A stretch of 64,000 bases of DNA from Thalassospira xiamenensis M-5 = DSM 17429 (GCF_000300235.2 NZ_CP004388.1:3914001-3978000); one strand, 5' to 3'. Positions 36,650 through 46,472 are shown, numbered from the stretch's first letter. A program made the numbers and translations. The notes: generated by a model not told the origin, from the letters alone.

Positions 36650-37540
36650 ATGGACCAGAACAAAAATCTGCGCGGCGATTACAGCCACATCAATGATGAC
36701 TACACCGTGGCCCAGGACTGGGCATCCTATTCTGAGGCCGAACATGACCTTTGGCGCAAACTTTATGCCCGTCAGAAGGCGATCCTGCCGGGCTATGCCG
36801 CCCCGGACTATATCCGCAATCTTGAAAAACTTGATGCCGCCGATGGCATTCCGCATTTCGGCCGGGTCAGTGAGAAGCTCCATGCCGCCACTGGCTGGCA
36901 CCTTGTCGCGGTGCCGGGGCTGGTGCCCGATGATGTGTTTTTCGATCATCTCGCCAACCGGCGTTTTCCGGTGACCGTCTGGCTGCGCAAGCCGGAGGAG
37001 ATCGACTATCTCGTCGAACCCGACATCTTCCATGACTTCTTTGGTCATGTGCCGATGCTTTATGCCCCGGTCTTTGCCGATTATCTGGCGGCCTATGGTG
37101 CCAAGGGCCCCGAAGCCATTGCCAAAGGCGGGCTCAAGAAACTCGCCCGGATGTACTGGTACATGGTCGAGTTCGGCCTGATCATGACCGACCATGGATT
37201 GCGCGCCTATGGGGCGGGCATGCTGTCATCGCAAACGGAAACCATCTATTCCGTCACCGATCCAACCCCCAACCGGGTGGCGTTTGACCTCGAACGGGTG
37301 ATGGCAACCGACTATGCGATTGACGATTTCCAGAAAACCTATTTCGTGCTGACCGACTATCAGCAGCTTTTCGATGCGATGGATGCCGATTTTGCGGCAC
37401 TCTATGACCGCCTTGCCCAACGTCCGACCATTGATCCGTCGGTCACACTTGCCGGTGATCAGCTTTATCATGTCCACGGGGACGAAAACCACACGATCAC
37501 CATGCCATCAGGTGATCCGGCGCAGCTTCGCCACGCCTGA
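36650..37540 (+). CDS. phhA: Phenylalanine 4-monooxygenase
   Basis: The 296-residue iron enzyme hydroxylates phenylalanine to tyrosine with tetrahydropterin. The non-haem iron triad is visible as His128 and His133 in DIFHDFFGHVPML and Glu174 in YWYMVEFGLI. It lacks the long regulatory N terminus of animal enzymes, as is normal in bacteria. No pterin dehydratase (phhB) is adjacent. The divergent Lrp-like gene is the probable regulator. A terminator follows at 37580-37620. Confidence 0.97.
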   Translation: MDQNKNLRGDYSHINDDYTVAQDWASYSEAEHDLWRKLYARQKAILPGYAAPDYIRNLEKLDAADGIPHFGRVSEKLHAATGWHLVAVPGLVPDDVFFDHLANRRFPVTVWLRKPEEIDYLVEPDIFHDFFGHVPMLYAPVFADYLAAYGAKGPEAIAKGGLKKLARMYWYMVEFGLIMTDHGLRAYGAGMLSSQTETIYSVTDPTPNRVAFDLERVMATDYAIDDFQKTYFVLTDYQQLFDAMDADFAALYDRLAQRPTIDPSVTLAGDQLYHVHGDENHTITMPSGDPAQLRHA

Positions 37541-37579
37541 GATGGCATTTAAATAGTATGATATGAGGAATACGAAAAA

Positions 37580-37620
37580 TCGGGTCCAACGGCATTTTTT
37601 GCCAAAAGACCCGACTTTTT
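37580..37620 (+). terminator. Rho-independent terminator of phhA
   Basis: TCGGGTC (37580-37586) pairs with GACCCGA (37608-37614), enclosing an inner GGC/GCC hairpin, and is followed by CTTTTTTG. It is 40 bp past the phhA stop. Confidence 0.8.
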
Positions 37621-37666
37621 GATTATTCACTGAAAATGAAAAATGCAGGCGATTACCAAAAACAGC

Positions 37667-38089
37667 TCAGCAATGGCTCATGGATTTATCAAGCGCCCGG
37701 TTAAGCTGCTCGATCACCACCATCGGGCTGGCGTCCTTGCTGATAAAGTCCGCCGCGCCAAGGGCATCGGCCTGGGCCCGCGTATCGGCATCATAATGGG
37801 CCGAGAAGAACAGAACCGGCACTTCAACCGCGTTCGGATAGCGGCGGCGAATCTCGCAAAAGGCTTCAAACCCGCTCATCCCGGGCATTTCAAGATCCAG
37901 AATGATCGCCCGCGGATAAAGACCGTCCAGCTGGTCGATCAGATCGTCGGCACAATCAAACCCTGCCACGTCATAGCCGGCACGGCGCAAAACGGTTTCA
38001 AGAGCCGCCTTGGCGCTGGGGCTGTCGTCGGCAAACACCACCAGACCGTCATTCATTGGTCGGGGCGGCACGGCGCTAAGCGCATTCAT
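37667..38089 (-). CDS. Stand-alone receiver (CheY-like) response regulator
   Basis: The 140-residue protein is a single receiver domain: the acidic pair in VVFADDSPSA, the phospho-acceptor Asp in AIILDLEMPGMSGFEAF and the SKDAS lysine region are present. There is no output domain, so it would act by binding a target or as a phosphate sink. It is convergent with phhA. I prefer the ATG at 38089; a TTG at 38098 and an ATG at 38055 are alternatives. Confidence 0.85.
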   Translation of the reverse strand: MNALSAVPPRPMNDGLVVFADDSPSAKAALETVLRRAGYDVAGFDCADDLIDQLDGLYPRAIILDLEMPGMSGFEAFCEIRRRYPNAVEVPVLFFSAHYDADTRAQADALGAADFISKDASPMVVIEQLNRALDKSMSHC

Positions 38090-38374
38090 GGATGGCAATA
38101 CTCCGAGATTTGGGACAGCGCCAATCTGGCAGACGAAAATGTCAAATTGGTTAAACCCCGCAATTTTTCCCAGAAACCATCACAATCCGGCCAAAGTATA
38201 ATGGCAGCGGCACGCCATTAATATCCGTTCATCAATCTCGTCCTTGGCAGAAAACAACCATTTTTCAGAAGGATAACGTTACGGAATGCTGATGGATGAC
38301 CGCGACATTGACCTAAATAGGTATTTCCATGCCTATTTACGTAATTATGGGCGGGTGCTATAAACACCGCCATG
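38090..38374. other. Upstream region of the mutase operon
   Basis: This stretch separates the receiver gene from the riboswitch. It holds an inverted repeat AAATAGG...CCTATTT at 38315-38338 and, at 38350-38371, a hairpin GGCGGGTG/CACCGCC with one bulge. The mutA promoter is probably here. No coding frame with a ribosome site was found. Confidence 0.5.
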
Positions 38375-38535
38375 TCGCAGATGCGATATGAAACATTCTT
38401 TCGGGAATTCGGTGCGGTCCGGCGCATGTCCGCGATCAAGGCCGAAGCTGCCCTCGCAACTGTAAATGCGCCGTTTTTGGCGGCGCATAAGCCAGATACC
38501 GAAAGATGGCTCTTGTTTCTGCCGGACCGGGCGGG
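38375..38535 (+). promoter_or_regulatory. Compact cobalamin riboswitch upstream of mutA
   Basis: The leader matches the cobalamin aptamer core in order: GGGAATTCGGTGC (38403-38415), GCTGCCCTCGCAACTGTAA (38447-38465) and the B12 box AAGCCAGATACC (38489-38500). P1-like pairing is possible between GCAGA (38377-38381) and TCTGC (38518-38522). GGTCCGGC (38416-38423) is exactly complementary to GCCGGACC (38521-38528), suited to the L5-L13 kissing contact. Only one short hairpin (38466-38488, ATGCGCC/GGCGCAT) separates the ACTGTAA element from the B12 box, so the large peripheral arm of class I cobalamin riboswitches is absent. No intrinsic terminator is visible before mutA. Confidence 0.85.
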
Positions 38536-38614
38536 GTGTACCGGGCGGAGGGAATCCGTTGTAAAATAGATATCGGCCCAGATCCGAAAGATCCGACCGC
38601 GACCGGGAGAGAGC

Positions 38615-40678
38615 ATGACAGACCCGTTAAAGCTGGCCTCAGAGTTTCCAGCCGCCGATTATGCAAGCTGGCGTCAACTGGCGGAATCCGGCCTGAAAGG
38701 CGCATCCTTTGACAAGAAACTGGTCACAAGGATGCTTGACGGTTTCGCGATGCAGCCGCTTTACACCAACGACGATCAGGACGACGCAACCCGCCTGATC
38801 CATCAGGTCCTGTGTGCCGCGGTCGATGCCAAGGACGCCGCCAGCGGCTGGGACATCCGCCAGCTTCATGCCCATCCCGATCCCAAATCGGTCAATGCCG
38901 CGATTCTCGATGATCTGGAAAACGGCGCAACGTCGGTCCTGCTACGTCTGGATGCCGCCGCACGCACGGGCGCGGATATCACATCGGGCGATGCTGGCAT
39001 TGACGGCATTGCCATTCACTGCCTTGCCGATCTCGATGCCACACTTGACGATGTCTATACCAACCTTGCGACCGTTGCACTTGATGCCGGTGCCGCCGCA
39101 ATCCCGGCCGCCGCCCTTTTGGCCGCGCGCCTTGAAAAGGATGGGCAAAACAGCGCCGACGCGGATGACGATTTTGCAAGCGACGCCGCACCGGCCTTCA
39201 ACATCGATCCGATTGGCACCTTGGCCGCAACAGGGTGCCTTCCGGTTTCAGTCGATGATGCGATCAAACAGGCCACCGATATTGCCGCTGATCTGATCGA
39301 CCGTTTCCCGCATGCCACCGCCATCACGGTAAATGGCGCGCCGTTTTACAATGCCGGTGCAACCGATGGGCAGGAACTCGCCTGCCTGCTGGCAGGTGGT
39401 GTGACCTACCTTCGCGCGCTGACCGATACCGGTATGGTGATTGATCAGGCGGCAGGCGCGATTGCGTTCAATGTGGCGGTTGGCACCGATTTCTTTGCCG
39501 GGATTGCCAAGCTTCGTGCGCTTCGCCTGATGTGGAGCCGGGTTCTTTCGGCATCGGGTGTCGATGATGCCACTATCACGATCAATGCGGTATCGGCCGA
39601 AATGTCGCTGTCGAAGGTTGATCCGTGGGTCAATATGCTGCGCACCACCGTCACCAGCCTGAGCGCCGGTCTGGGCGGTGCCGATAGCGTTATCTGCCTG
39701 CCCTATGATCATCTGATCGGCCTGTCTGATGGCTTTGCGCGCCGCATTGCGCGCAACACCCAACTGATCCTTCAGGAAGAAAGCAACGTTCATCGTGTGA
39801 TCGACCCGGCGGGCGGTTCATGGTTCATCGAAAACCTGACCCGCGAACTGGCATCCAATACCTGGGGCCGGTTCCAGTCACTTGAAGCCAAGGGCGGCAT
39901 TATCAAGGCCCTTGCCGACGGGTCCCTGCAAAAGGAGATTTCGGAAATCTGGCAGGCCCGCGAAAGCCGCGCTGCCACCCGGCGCGATCCGCTGACCGGC
40001 GTGTCGGAATTCCCCAACATCACAGAGGCCAAAGTCACCTGCGATGCGCCAGACCTGACGACAATTCGCAAGGAAGCCAAAGCCCGCCAGACCGGGTTTA
40101 AGGATGCAATCGGCATCAGCCTTGAGGATCTGATCACGGCGGCCAAATCCGGTGCAACCATCGCACAGATGTATGAAGCCCTTTATGGCAAGGCCGCGGG
40201 CACACATATCGATCCGCTGCCAACCCATCGTCTTTCGGAAAGTTTCGAAACCCTGCGGGATCGTGCGGATGGCCACAAGGCATCAACCGGCAAATTTCCG
40301 CAAATCTTTCTGGCCAATCTGGGCCCGGTTGCCAAACATACCGCGCGCGCCATGTTTGCCCGAAACTTCTTCGAAGCTGGCGGGATCGAGGCGATTACCA
40401 ATAACGGCTTTGCCGATGCCAGCGATGCCGCCAAGGCATTTGTTGAAAGTGGTGCCAGGATCGCAGTCATTTGCGGATCGGACCCGCAATATGCCGAAAT
40501 GGCCGCCGATGCCGCCAAGGCCCTTAAACAGGCCGGGGCGACCCGCATTTACCTTGCCGGGCATCCCGGCGATGCGAGGGCCGATTACGAGGCGGCGGGT
40601 ATTGATGATTTCATTTTTATCGGGGCGGATGTTCTTGCGATCTGCGAGACGGCCCTTTCACATCTGGGGGTAAAATAA
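38615..40678 (+). CDS. mutA: Methylmalonyl-CoA mutase small (beta) subunit
   Basis: The 687-residue protein is the non-catalytic partner in the heterodimeric mutase that interconverts succinyl-CoA and (R)-methylmalonyl-CoA. The TIM-barrel part is clear ([40 protein letters not shown]). The C-terminal domain retains the cobalamin-fold shape but lacks the DxHxxG cobalt-ligand motif, as expected for this subunit. GGGAGAGAG precedes the ATG. The gene lies directly behind the cobalamin riboswitch and two bases before mutB, so both subunits are made from one message. Confidence 0.95.
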   Translation: MTDPLKLASEFPAADYASWRQLAESGLKGASFDKKLVTRMLDGFAMQPLYTNDDQDDATRLIHQVLCAAVDAKDAASGWDIRQLHAHPDPKSVNAAILDDLENGATSVLLRLDAAARTGADITSGDAGIDGIAIHCLADLDATLDDVYTNLATVALDAGAAAIPAAALLAARLEKDGQNSADADDDFASDAAPAFNIDPIGTLAATGCLPVSVDDAIKQATDIAADLIDRFPHATAITVNGAPFYNAGATDGQELACLLAGGVTYLRALTDTGMVIDQAAGAIAFNVAVGTDFFAGIAKLRALRLMWSRVLSASGVDDATITINAVSAEMSLSKVDPWVNMLRTTVTSLSAGLGGADSVICLPYDHLIGLSDGFARRIARNTQLILQEESNVHRVIDPAGGSWFIENLTRELASNTWGRFQSLEAKGGIIKALADGSLQKEISEIWQARESRAATRRDPLTGVSEFPNITEAKVTCDAPDLTTIRKEAKARQTGFKDAIGISLEDLITAAKSGATIAQMYEALYGKAAGTHIDPLPTHRLSESFETLRDRADGHKASTGKFPQIFLANLGPVAKHTARAMFARNFFEAGGIEAITNNGFADASDAAKAFVESGARIAVICGSDPQYAEMAADAAKALKQAGATRIYLAGHPGDARADYEAAGIDDFIFIGADVLAICETALSHLGVK

Positions 40679-40680
40679 CC

Positions 40681-42837
40681 ATGACCCGGATTCCGGACTT
40701 TTCCAATCTGCCGCTGTTTGATCGTGCTACTTCCGGCCCGACCAGCCCGGTCAATACAGCGCCCTGGACCACGCCCGAAGGCATCGATGTCAAAGCGGTG
40801 TTTGGCGCGGATGATCTGGTGGGACTTGATCATCTCAACACCATGCCGGGCATGCCGCCCTTCCTGCGCGGTCCCTATCCGACCATGTATGTCCAGCAAC
40901 CCTGGACGATCCGGCAATATGCCGGTTTTTCGACCGCCGAAGAATCCAACGCATTTTATCGCCGAAACCTCGCCGCCGGCCAAAAGGGCCTGTCGATTGC
41001 CTTCGACCTTGCCACCCATCGCGGCTATGACAGCGACCACCCGCGGGTAACCGGTGATGTCGGCATGGCCGGTGTGGCAATTGACAGCATCTATGACATG
41101 CGGACCCTTTTTGATGGCATTCCGCTCGATCAGATGTCGGTCTCCATGACCATGAATGGTGCGGTCCTGCCGGTGATGGCGCTGTATATCGCGGCTGCCG
41201 AAGAACAGGGCGTGAAACATGAACAGCTTTCAGGCACCATTCAGAATGACATTCTGAAGGAATTCATGGTCCGCAATACCTATATCTATCCGCCGAAACC
41301 CTCGATGCGGATCATTTCGGACATCTTTGCCTTTACCTCGCAAAACATGCCGAAATTCAATTCGATCTCGATTTCCGGCTATCACATGCAGGAAGCTGGG
41401 GCCACGGCGGACCTTGAACTGGCCTATACCCTGGCCGATGGCATCGAATATGCCCGTGCCGGTCAGGCTGCTGGTCTTCCGATTGATAAATTCGCGCCGC
41501 GTCTGTCGTTCTTCTGGGCGATTGGCATGAATTTCTTTATGGAAATCGCCAAAATGCGCGCCGCCCGCATGATCTGGGCCAAGCTGATCAAACAGTTCGA
41601 TCCGCAGAACCCCAAATCCCTGTCACTGCGCACGCACAGTCAGACATCGGGCTGGTCACTGACAGCACAGGATGTATTTAACAACGTCATCAGAACATGC
41701 GTTGAGGCAATGGCATCAACCCAAGGCCACACGCAGTCGCTTCATACCAACGCCCTTGACGAGGCATTGGCCCTGCCGACCGATTTTTCGGCCCGCATTG
41801 CCCGCAATACGCAGCTTTTCCTGCAACAGGAAAGCGGCACGACCAAGGTCATCGATCCGTGGGGCGGGTCCTATTATGTTGAACGTCTGACCCGTGATCT
41901 GGCGGAAAAGGCATGGGCCCATATTCTTGAGGTCGAAGAACAGGGCGGCATGGCCAAGGCGATTGAAGCCGGCATTCCGAAAATGCGCATCGAAGAAGCG
42001 GCTGCGCGCACACAGGCCCGCATCGATAGCGGCCGACAGACACTGGTCGGTGTGAACAAATACCGTGCTACCGATGATCGCCCGGTCGATGTTTTGCAGG
42101 TCGATAATGCCGAAGTCCGCCGTCAGCAGATCGCCAAGCTGGAACGTCTGCGTGCCGAACGCAACAATGCGGATGTTGAAGCCGCCCTTACCGCCCTGAC
42201 CAATGCCGCCGATCAGGGGAATGGCAACCTTCTTGATCTTGCCGTGCAGGCCGCCCGGTCGAAATGCACGGTGGGCGAGATTTCCGACGCGCTTGAAAAG
42301 GTTTATGGCCGTCATCAGGCGGTGATCCGGTCAATTTCGGGGGTCTATAAAACCGAAGTCGGTGCCGATAACGAAGCACTGGCCAAGGTTGACCGGCTGG
42401 TAAACGAGTTCGAACAATCCGAAGGCCGCCGCCCGCGCATCCTGATTGCCAAAATGGGGCAGGACGGGCATGACCGCGGCCAGAAAGTCATCGCAACCGC
42501 CTTTGCCGATCTTGGCTTTGACGTCGATATCGGCCCGCTGTTCCAGACACCCGAAGAAGCCGCGCGGCAGGCGGTTGAAAACGATGTCCATATCGTCGGT
42601 GCCAGTTCGCTTGCAGCCGGTCACCTGACACTCGTGCCGCAGCTTCGTGCGGAACTGGACAAGCTTGGCCGCGAAGACATCATGATCGTTGCCGGTGGTG
42701 TTATCCCACCGCAGGACTTTGACAAACTTTACGAAGCCGGGGCAGAGGCGATCTTCCCGCCGGGAACCGTGATTGCCGAAGCGGCCTGTGACCTGTTAGA
42801 AAAGCTGAAGGAATCAACGTCCGAGGAAGCGGCCTGA
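40681..42837 (+). CDS. mutB: Methylmalonyl-CoA mutase large (alpha) subunit, cobalamin-binding
   Basis: The 718-residue catalytic subunit binds adenosylcobalamin. The barrel has [18 protein letters not shown] and a substrate region [20 protein letters not shown]. The C-terminal cobalamin domain has [16 protein letters not shown], with His597 as the lower axial cobalt ligand, followed by [16 protein letters not shown]. It is cytosolic and works in propionyl-CoA use and C4/C3 interconversion. Downstream, meaB (17 bp) supplies its G-protein chaperone. Confidence 0.98.
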   Translation: MTRIPDFSNLPLFDRATSGPTSPVNTAPWTTPEGIDVKAVFGADDLVGLDHLNTMPGMPPFLRGPYPTMYVQQPWTIRQYAGFSTAEESNAFYRRNLAAGQKGLSIAFDLATHRGYDSDHPRVTGDVGMAGVAIDSIYDMRTLFDGIPLDQMSVSMTMNGAVLPVMALYIAAAEEQGVKHEQLSGTIQNDILKEFMVRNTYIYPPKPSMRIISDIFAFTSQNMPKFNSISISGYHMQEAGATADLELAYTLADGIEYARAGQAAGLPIDKFAPRLSFFWAIGMNFFMEIAKMRAARMIWAKLIKQFDPQNPKSLSLRTHSQTSGWSLTAQDVFNNVIRTCVEAMASTQGHTQSLHTNALDEALALPTDFSARIARNTQLFLQQESGTTKVIDPWGGSYYVERLTRDLAEKAWAHILEVEEQGGMAKAIEAGIPKMRIEEAAARTQARIDSGRQTLVGVNKYRATDDRPVDVLQVDNAEVRRQQIAKLERLRAERNNADVEAALTALTNAADQGNGNLLDLAVQAARSKCTVGEISDALEKVYGRHQAVIRSISGVYKTEVGADNEALAKVDRLVNEFEQSEGRRPRILIAKMGQDGHDRGQKVIATAFADLGFDVDIGPLFQTPEEAARQAVENDVHIVGASSLAAGHLTLVPQLRAELDKLGREDIMIVAGGVIPPQDFDKLYEAGAEAIFPPGTVIAEAACDLLEKLKESTSEEAA

Positions 42838-42853
42838 TTGTGAAGGCAAGATC

Positions 42854-43939
42854 GTGACAGAAACCGCGCCAAAGAGTGTACCCCAAAATGCACCGGAAAC
42901 ACTGCGCACCGTATCGGGCGGTCCCAAGGGCCAGCCCCGCAAAACGGTGCGCAGGCGGGTTCTTTCAACCGACGAGATTGTTGATGGCATTCTGGCCGGT
43001 GACCGCACCATTCTGTCACGCGCGATCACGCTGGTCGAAAGCCGCAATGCCAGACATTTTGATCAGGCGCAGGACGTTCTTTCGCGCCTGATGCCCCATA
43101 CCGGCGGATCACAGCGGATCGGCATTACCGGCGTGCCCGGTGTCGGCAAATCCACCTTTATCGAGGCCTTTGGCAAAAACCTGACCAAGGCGGGCAAAAA
43201 GGTCGCCGTGCTGGCGGTTGACCCGACAAGTGCGCGGTCAGGTGGATCGATCCTGGGTGACAAGACCCGGATGAATGAACTTTCCATCGATCCCAATGCC
43301 TATATCCGCCCATCGCCCAGCAGCGGCTATCTTGGCGGGGTCAATCGCATGACCCGCGAAACCATTTTGCTATGCGAGGCGGCCGGTTTTGACGTGGTTC
43401 TGGTCGAAACCGTCGGGGCCGGTCAAAGCGAAACCATGGTCGCCCAGATGACCGATTTCTTTCTGGTCCTGATGCTGCCCGGTGCCGGGGACGAATTGCA
43501 GGGGATCAAGAAAGGCGTTCTTGAAATCGCCGATCTGATCGCGGTCAACAAGGCCGATGCCGACCCGGCCAAGGCGCGCGAAGCCAAACGCGAATATTCA
43601 TCCGCCCTTCGCATCCTGCAACCCAGCAGCCATCATTGGCGACCGCAATCGATCATGGTTTCCGCCCTGATCAATGACGGCCTTGATCAGGTCTGGGATT
43701 TGATCAACCAGCACCGCACCATCATGGAAAACGAAGGCGAGTTCACTGCGAAACGGGCGCGTCAGCAACGCGACTGGATGTGGACCATGTTGCGCGATCG
43801 TTTGCTTGAAACCTTTACCGCCCGCGAAGATGTCGCCGGACGCCTCAAAGCCCTAGAAGCCGATGTTCTGGCCGGGTCAACCAACCCGACCGCCGCGGTC
43901 GAGGAAATGCTTGGGCTGATCAAGACACCACATGCTTGA
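42854..43939 (+). CDS. meaB: Methylmalonyl-CoA mutase-associated GTPase MeaB
   Basis: This G3E-class GTPase loads and protects adenosylcobalamin in the mutase. The 361-residue protein has the P-loop GVPGVGKS at residues 93-100, a switch region ending GAGQSE in VETVGAGQSETMVAQMTDFF, and the base-specifying NKAD near residue 232. The first 30 residues are a flexible extension. A GTG start with AAGG upstream fits. It is the last gene of the riboswitch-controlled operon. The family is also called ArgK/YgfD. Confidence 0.96.
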   Translation: MTETAPKSVPQNAPETLRTVSGGPKGQPRKTVRRRVLSTDEIVDGILAGDRTILSRAITLVESRNARHFDQAQDVLSRLMPHTGGSQRIGITGVPGVGKSTFIEAFGKNLTKAGKKVAVLAVDPTSARSGGSILGDKTRMNELSIDPNAYIRPSPSSGYLGGVNRMTRETILLCEAAGFDVVLVETVGAGQSETMVAQMTDFFLVLMLPGAGDELQGIKKGVLEIADLIAVNKADADPAKAREAKREYSSALRILQPSSHHWRPQSIMVSALINDGLDQVWDLINQHRTIMENEGEFTAKRARQQRDWMWTMLRDRLLETFTAREDVAGRLKALEADVLAGSTNPTAAVEEMLGLIKTPHA

Positions 43940-44026
43940 AATAGTCGGCAATTAGTCATTTATTTCAGTGCCTTCCAATCGCCCTGCGTGTAAAAGCTTT
44001 AACACACTCTGCATGATTTCATTTGT

Positions 44027-45343
44027 ATGAAGGCACTGATGCAATCACAAAAGACTGTATACGTGCTTGGCGGTTATGGCCTGATCGGTTCCGCCTGTAT
44101 CAGAGCCCTTGTAAGAGACGGCTTTTCCGTTGTTGGAATTGGCCGGTCGATAGACAAGGGAAAGCAATCCAATCCGGCGATAGAATGGCGAGAAATCAAT
44201 ATTTCCACTGCCAGCACCCAAGATTGGCGGGAATTGCTGTCCAATGCCGACATCATCGTCAATGCCGCAGGCGCACTGCAAAATGGCGCGCGTGACAACC
44301 TGATTGCGATTCATGAAACATCCATTGCCAGAATCACGGAAGCGATTGGAGATTCTGGCAAAAAATTCATTCAGATATCAGCCGTTGGTGCAGACATTCA
44401 GGCATCAACAGATTTCATGCGCACCAAAGCCCGCGGCGACCAGATCATCATGCAGTCCAAACTGGAATGGTATGTGTTACGCCCCAGTCTGGTGATCGCT
44501 CGTGACGCATATGGCGGCACGGCACTTCTACGTGCAGCATCGGCATTTCCCATCGTCAATATGCGCATCTTTCCTGAAGTCCCGGTTCAAATCGTCTCTG
44601 TTGACGATGTTGCAGATGCCGTGGTTCAGGCAGCGTCAGGATCAATACGGCCAAAACTGCTGACCGATATTACAGCGGACGAGTGTTATGCGTTTGATCA
44701 ATTGAAGACAATAATCCGCAAATGGCTCGGCTTCCCGGACTGGCGATACCGTTTTGATTTTCCGCCCTTCCTGTTAAAAGCCATTGGCGCGTTTGCCGAT
44801 ATTCTGGGGTGGTTTGGCTGGCGATCCCCGCTGCGTAGCAATGCTCTTGCGGTACTCGATACAGGCATCACAGGCAATTCGAGTACGTGGATTTCAAATG
44901 GTGGCAGGCCATGCAAACCCCTTGAACAGGTACTTGATACGATGCCTGCAACCATTCAGGAACGCTGGTTTTCTCGTATCTATCTGTTGGTTCCTTTTTC
45001 TATCGCGATCTTGTCGCTGTTTTGGATTTCGTCAGGCTTGATCGGATTTTATGCGCAGCAAAATGCGCAAAACCTGCTGATTTCGCGTGGCGTTGAACCT
45101 TCCCTTGCGCACCTGTTTGTTTTTGGCGGTTCAGTCGCCGACCTTTTGCTTGGCCTATGCGCCCTTGCAAAAAGGACCTGCAAAAGCGCCTGCCTTGCAA
45201 TGATAGGTTTATCGCTGTGTTACGTGTTTGGCAGTATCGTTATAGCACCCGACCTTTGGCTTGATCCAATGGGACCCATGATAAAAGTATTTCCGGGGAT
45301 TGCCCTTTCCATGATCACACTGGCGGTTCTAAACGAAAGATGA
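44027..45343 (+). CDS. NAD(P)-binding SDR-like protein with C-terminal DoxX-like membrane domain
   Basis: The 438-residue protein has an N-terminal Rossmann domain (GGYGLIGSACIRALVRDGF nucleotide loop near residue 15) of the atypical/NmrA-like SDR group, and a C-terminal domain of four hydrophobic segments (about 310-435) like the DoxX-like domain fused to such proteins. The last four bases overlap the DUF2269 gene (ATGA), so the two are translationally coupled. These pairs are known in proteobacteria but their substrate is unknown. Its codon usage looks somewhat more AT-rich than that of mutB, which may mark separate ancestry. Confidence 0.85.
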   Translation: MKALMQSQKTVYVLGGYGLIGSACIRALVRDGFSVVGIGRSIDKGKQSNPAIEWREINISTASTQDWRELLSNADIIVNAAGALQNGARDNLIAIHETSIARITEAIGDSGKKFIQISAVGADIQASTDFMRTKARGDQIIMQSKLEWYVLRPSLVIARDAYGGTALLRAASAFPIVNMRIFPEVPVQIVSVDDVADAVVQAASGSIRPKLLTDITADECYAFDQLKTIIRKWLGFPDWRYRFDFPPFLLKAIGAFADILGWFGWRSPLRSNALAVLDTGITGNSSTWISNGGRPCKPLEQVLDTMPATIQERWFSRIYLLVPFSIAILSLFWISSGLIGFYAQQNAQNLLISRGVEPSLAHLFVFGGSVADLLLGLCALAKRTCKSACLAMIGLSLCYVFGSIVIAPDLWLDPMGPMIKVFPGIALSMITLAVLNER

Positions 45344-45807
45344 TTTACGAAATCGTTTTGTTCCTGCACGTTATCGGGGCGTTTGTTCTGTTTGGAACCG
45401 GTGCGGGAATAGCTTTCTTCTTCGTGATTTCAAACCGTTCAGGAAATCCCGCATTCATCGCGCACACAGCTGGCACTGTTGTTCTGGCAGATGGTATTTT
45501 CACCGCAACAGCAGCAGTCGCCCAACCCATTTCGGGTTATATCCTGACGCAGCTCGTTGGCTGGGAGCTGAGCGAAGGGTGGATTGCGCTGTCTTTGGGG
45601 TTATACGTGTTTGTCGGGCTATTCTGGCTTCCTGTCGTCTGGATTCAAATCAAACTCCGTGATTTGGCAAGAATTGCAGATTCCGAACAAATTCCCTTAC
45701 AACCAGCCTATCGCCGTCTTTATCGCATTTGGTTCGCCTTTGGGTTTCCCGCATTTTTCGCGGTTCTGGCGATCATTTGGCTTATGCTGACCAAGCCTTC
45801 TTTCTGA
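45340..45807 (+). CDS. DUF2269 family integral membrane protein
   Basis: The 155-residue product has four hydrophobic segments and the DUF2269 pattern: an N-terminal LFLHVIGAFVLFGTGAGIAF, a central GYILTQL and a C-terminal LYRIWFAFGFPAFFAVLAII. It overlaps the preceding SDR/DoxX-like gene by four bases, indicating coupled translation and joint function. The biochemical role is unknown. A hairpin with one mismatch at 45811-45836 follows the stop. Confidence 0.85.
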   Translation: MIYEIVLFLHVIGAFVLFGTGAGIAFFFVISNRSGNPAFIAHTAGTVVLADGIFTATAAVAQPISGYILTQLVGWELSEGWIALSLGLYVFVGLFWLPVVWIQIKLRDLARIADSEQIPLQPAYRRLYRIWFAFGFPAFFAVLAIIWLMLTKPSF

Positions 45808-45862
45808 TAAAAAGGCCGCGCAAAAGCGCGACCTTTGATCGGATAGATCATCGCAGCAGGTC

Positions 45863-46018
45863 TTATTTCTTTTCGCCCGCTGCTTCGAGTTTTGCCTTAA
45901 GAATTTTCAGCTTTTCGACGGCTTCATTGATTTCGGTGTCGAGATGCGCCAGGTCTTCGCGCTTGTCACGCGGCATGGCTTCGATCTCGTTCAAAGCTTT
46001 TTCGATGATATAAAGCAA
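45863..46018 (-). CDS. Small coiled-coil protein, copy 1 (51 aa)
   Basis: Read on the minus strand, GGAGG (46026-46030) precedes a TTG start at 46018 and a 51-codon frame ending TAA at 45865-45863. The product begins MLYIIEKALNEIEAMPRDKR and ends VEKLKILKAKLEAAGEKK. It is charged, almost wholly helical and shows heptad-like leucines. It is the same length as, and about half identical to, the next small gene at 46317-46472. Pairwise similarity plus good ribosome sites in both make coding very likely. Function not recognised. Confidence 0.78.
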   Translation of the reverse strand: MLYIIEKALNEIEAMPRDKREDLAHLDTEINEAVEKLKILKAKLEAAGEKK

Positions 46019-46316
46019 ATTCTGTCCTCCGTTATTGGCTGCCGGTTATATGACAGCTCGAAATCTCTTTGTCTTAAGCAGGCCGTAATTCGGCCTGTCA
46101 TAATCGCCACCGTCATAGCCCGGTTTGCTGTCAGCCCCCATGATCCTGATCAACAATCCGGTCAAACCGGGTCAACGGCTTATGGGTGGCGCACCCGTTT
46201 TAGTGCGCACCAATGAGCCGCCCGGATCGTATGCCGGACCTGCGCGTTATTCTACCCAAAACAGGGGTAAAGAAACAGGGATACAAGACAATGTCTGGTG
46301 AAAAAAGACCGGCAGG

Positions 46317-46472
46317 CTAACCGTTGGTGACAGGCTGTTCGAGTTTGTCTTTGAGGATTTTCAGATTTTGCGCCGTTGATTTCATCACGGTTTCAAGACG
46401 TGACAGTTTTTCACGGGCATCGCGCGATACGGCTTCGACTTCGTCCAGCGCACTTTCGATGACATACAGCAT
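46317..46472 (-). CDS. Small coiled-coil protein, copy 2 (51 aa)
   Basis: On the minus strand AGGAG (46482-46486) precedes an ATG at 46472 and a 51-codon frame ending TAG. The protein begins MLYVIESALDEVEAVSRDAR and ends LKILKDKLEQPVTNG. By direct comparison about 25 of 51 positions are identical to copy 1, concentrated in the first 22 residues and in the LKILK-x-KLE stretch. It lies about 300 bp upstream of copy 1 on the same strand. No known family was recognised. Confidence 0.8.
   Translation of the reverse strand: MLYVIESALDEVEAVSRDAREKLSRLETVMKSTAQNLKILKDKLEQPVTNG

Noticed and set aside
46140-46301. 53-codon plus-strand frame between the two 51-aa genes
   Set aside because: No ribosome site, and it is compositionally unlike a protein. 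Recorded only because it is open.
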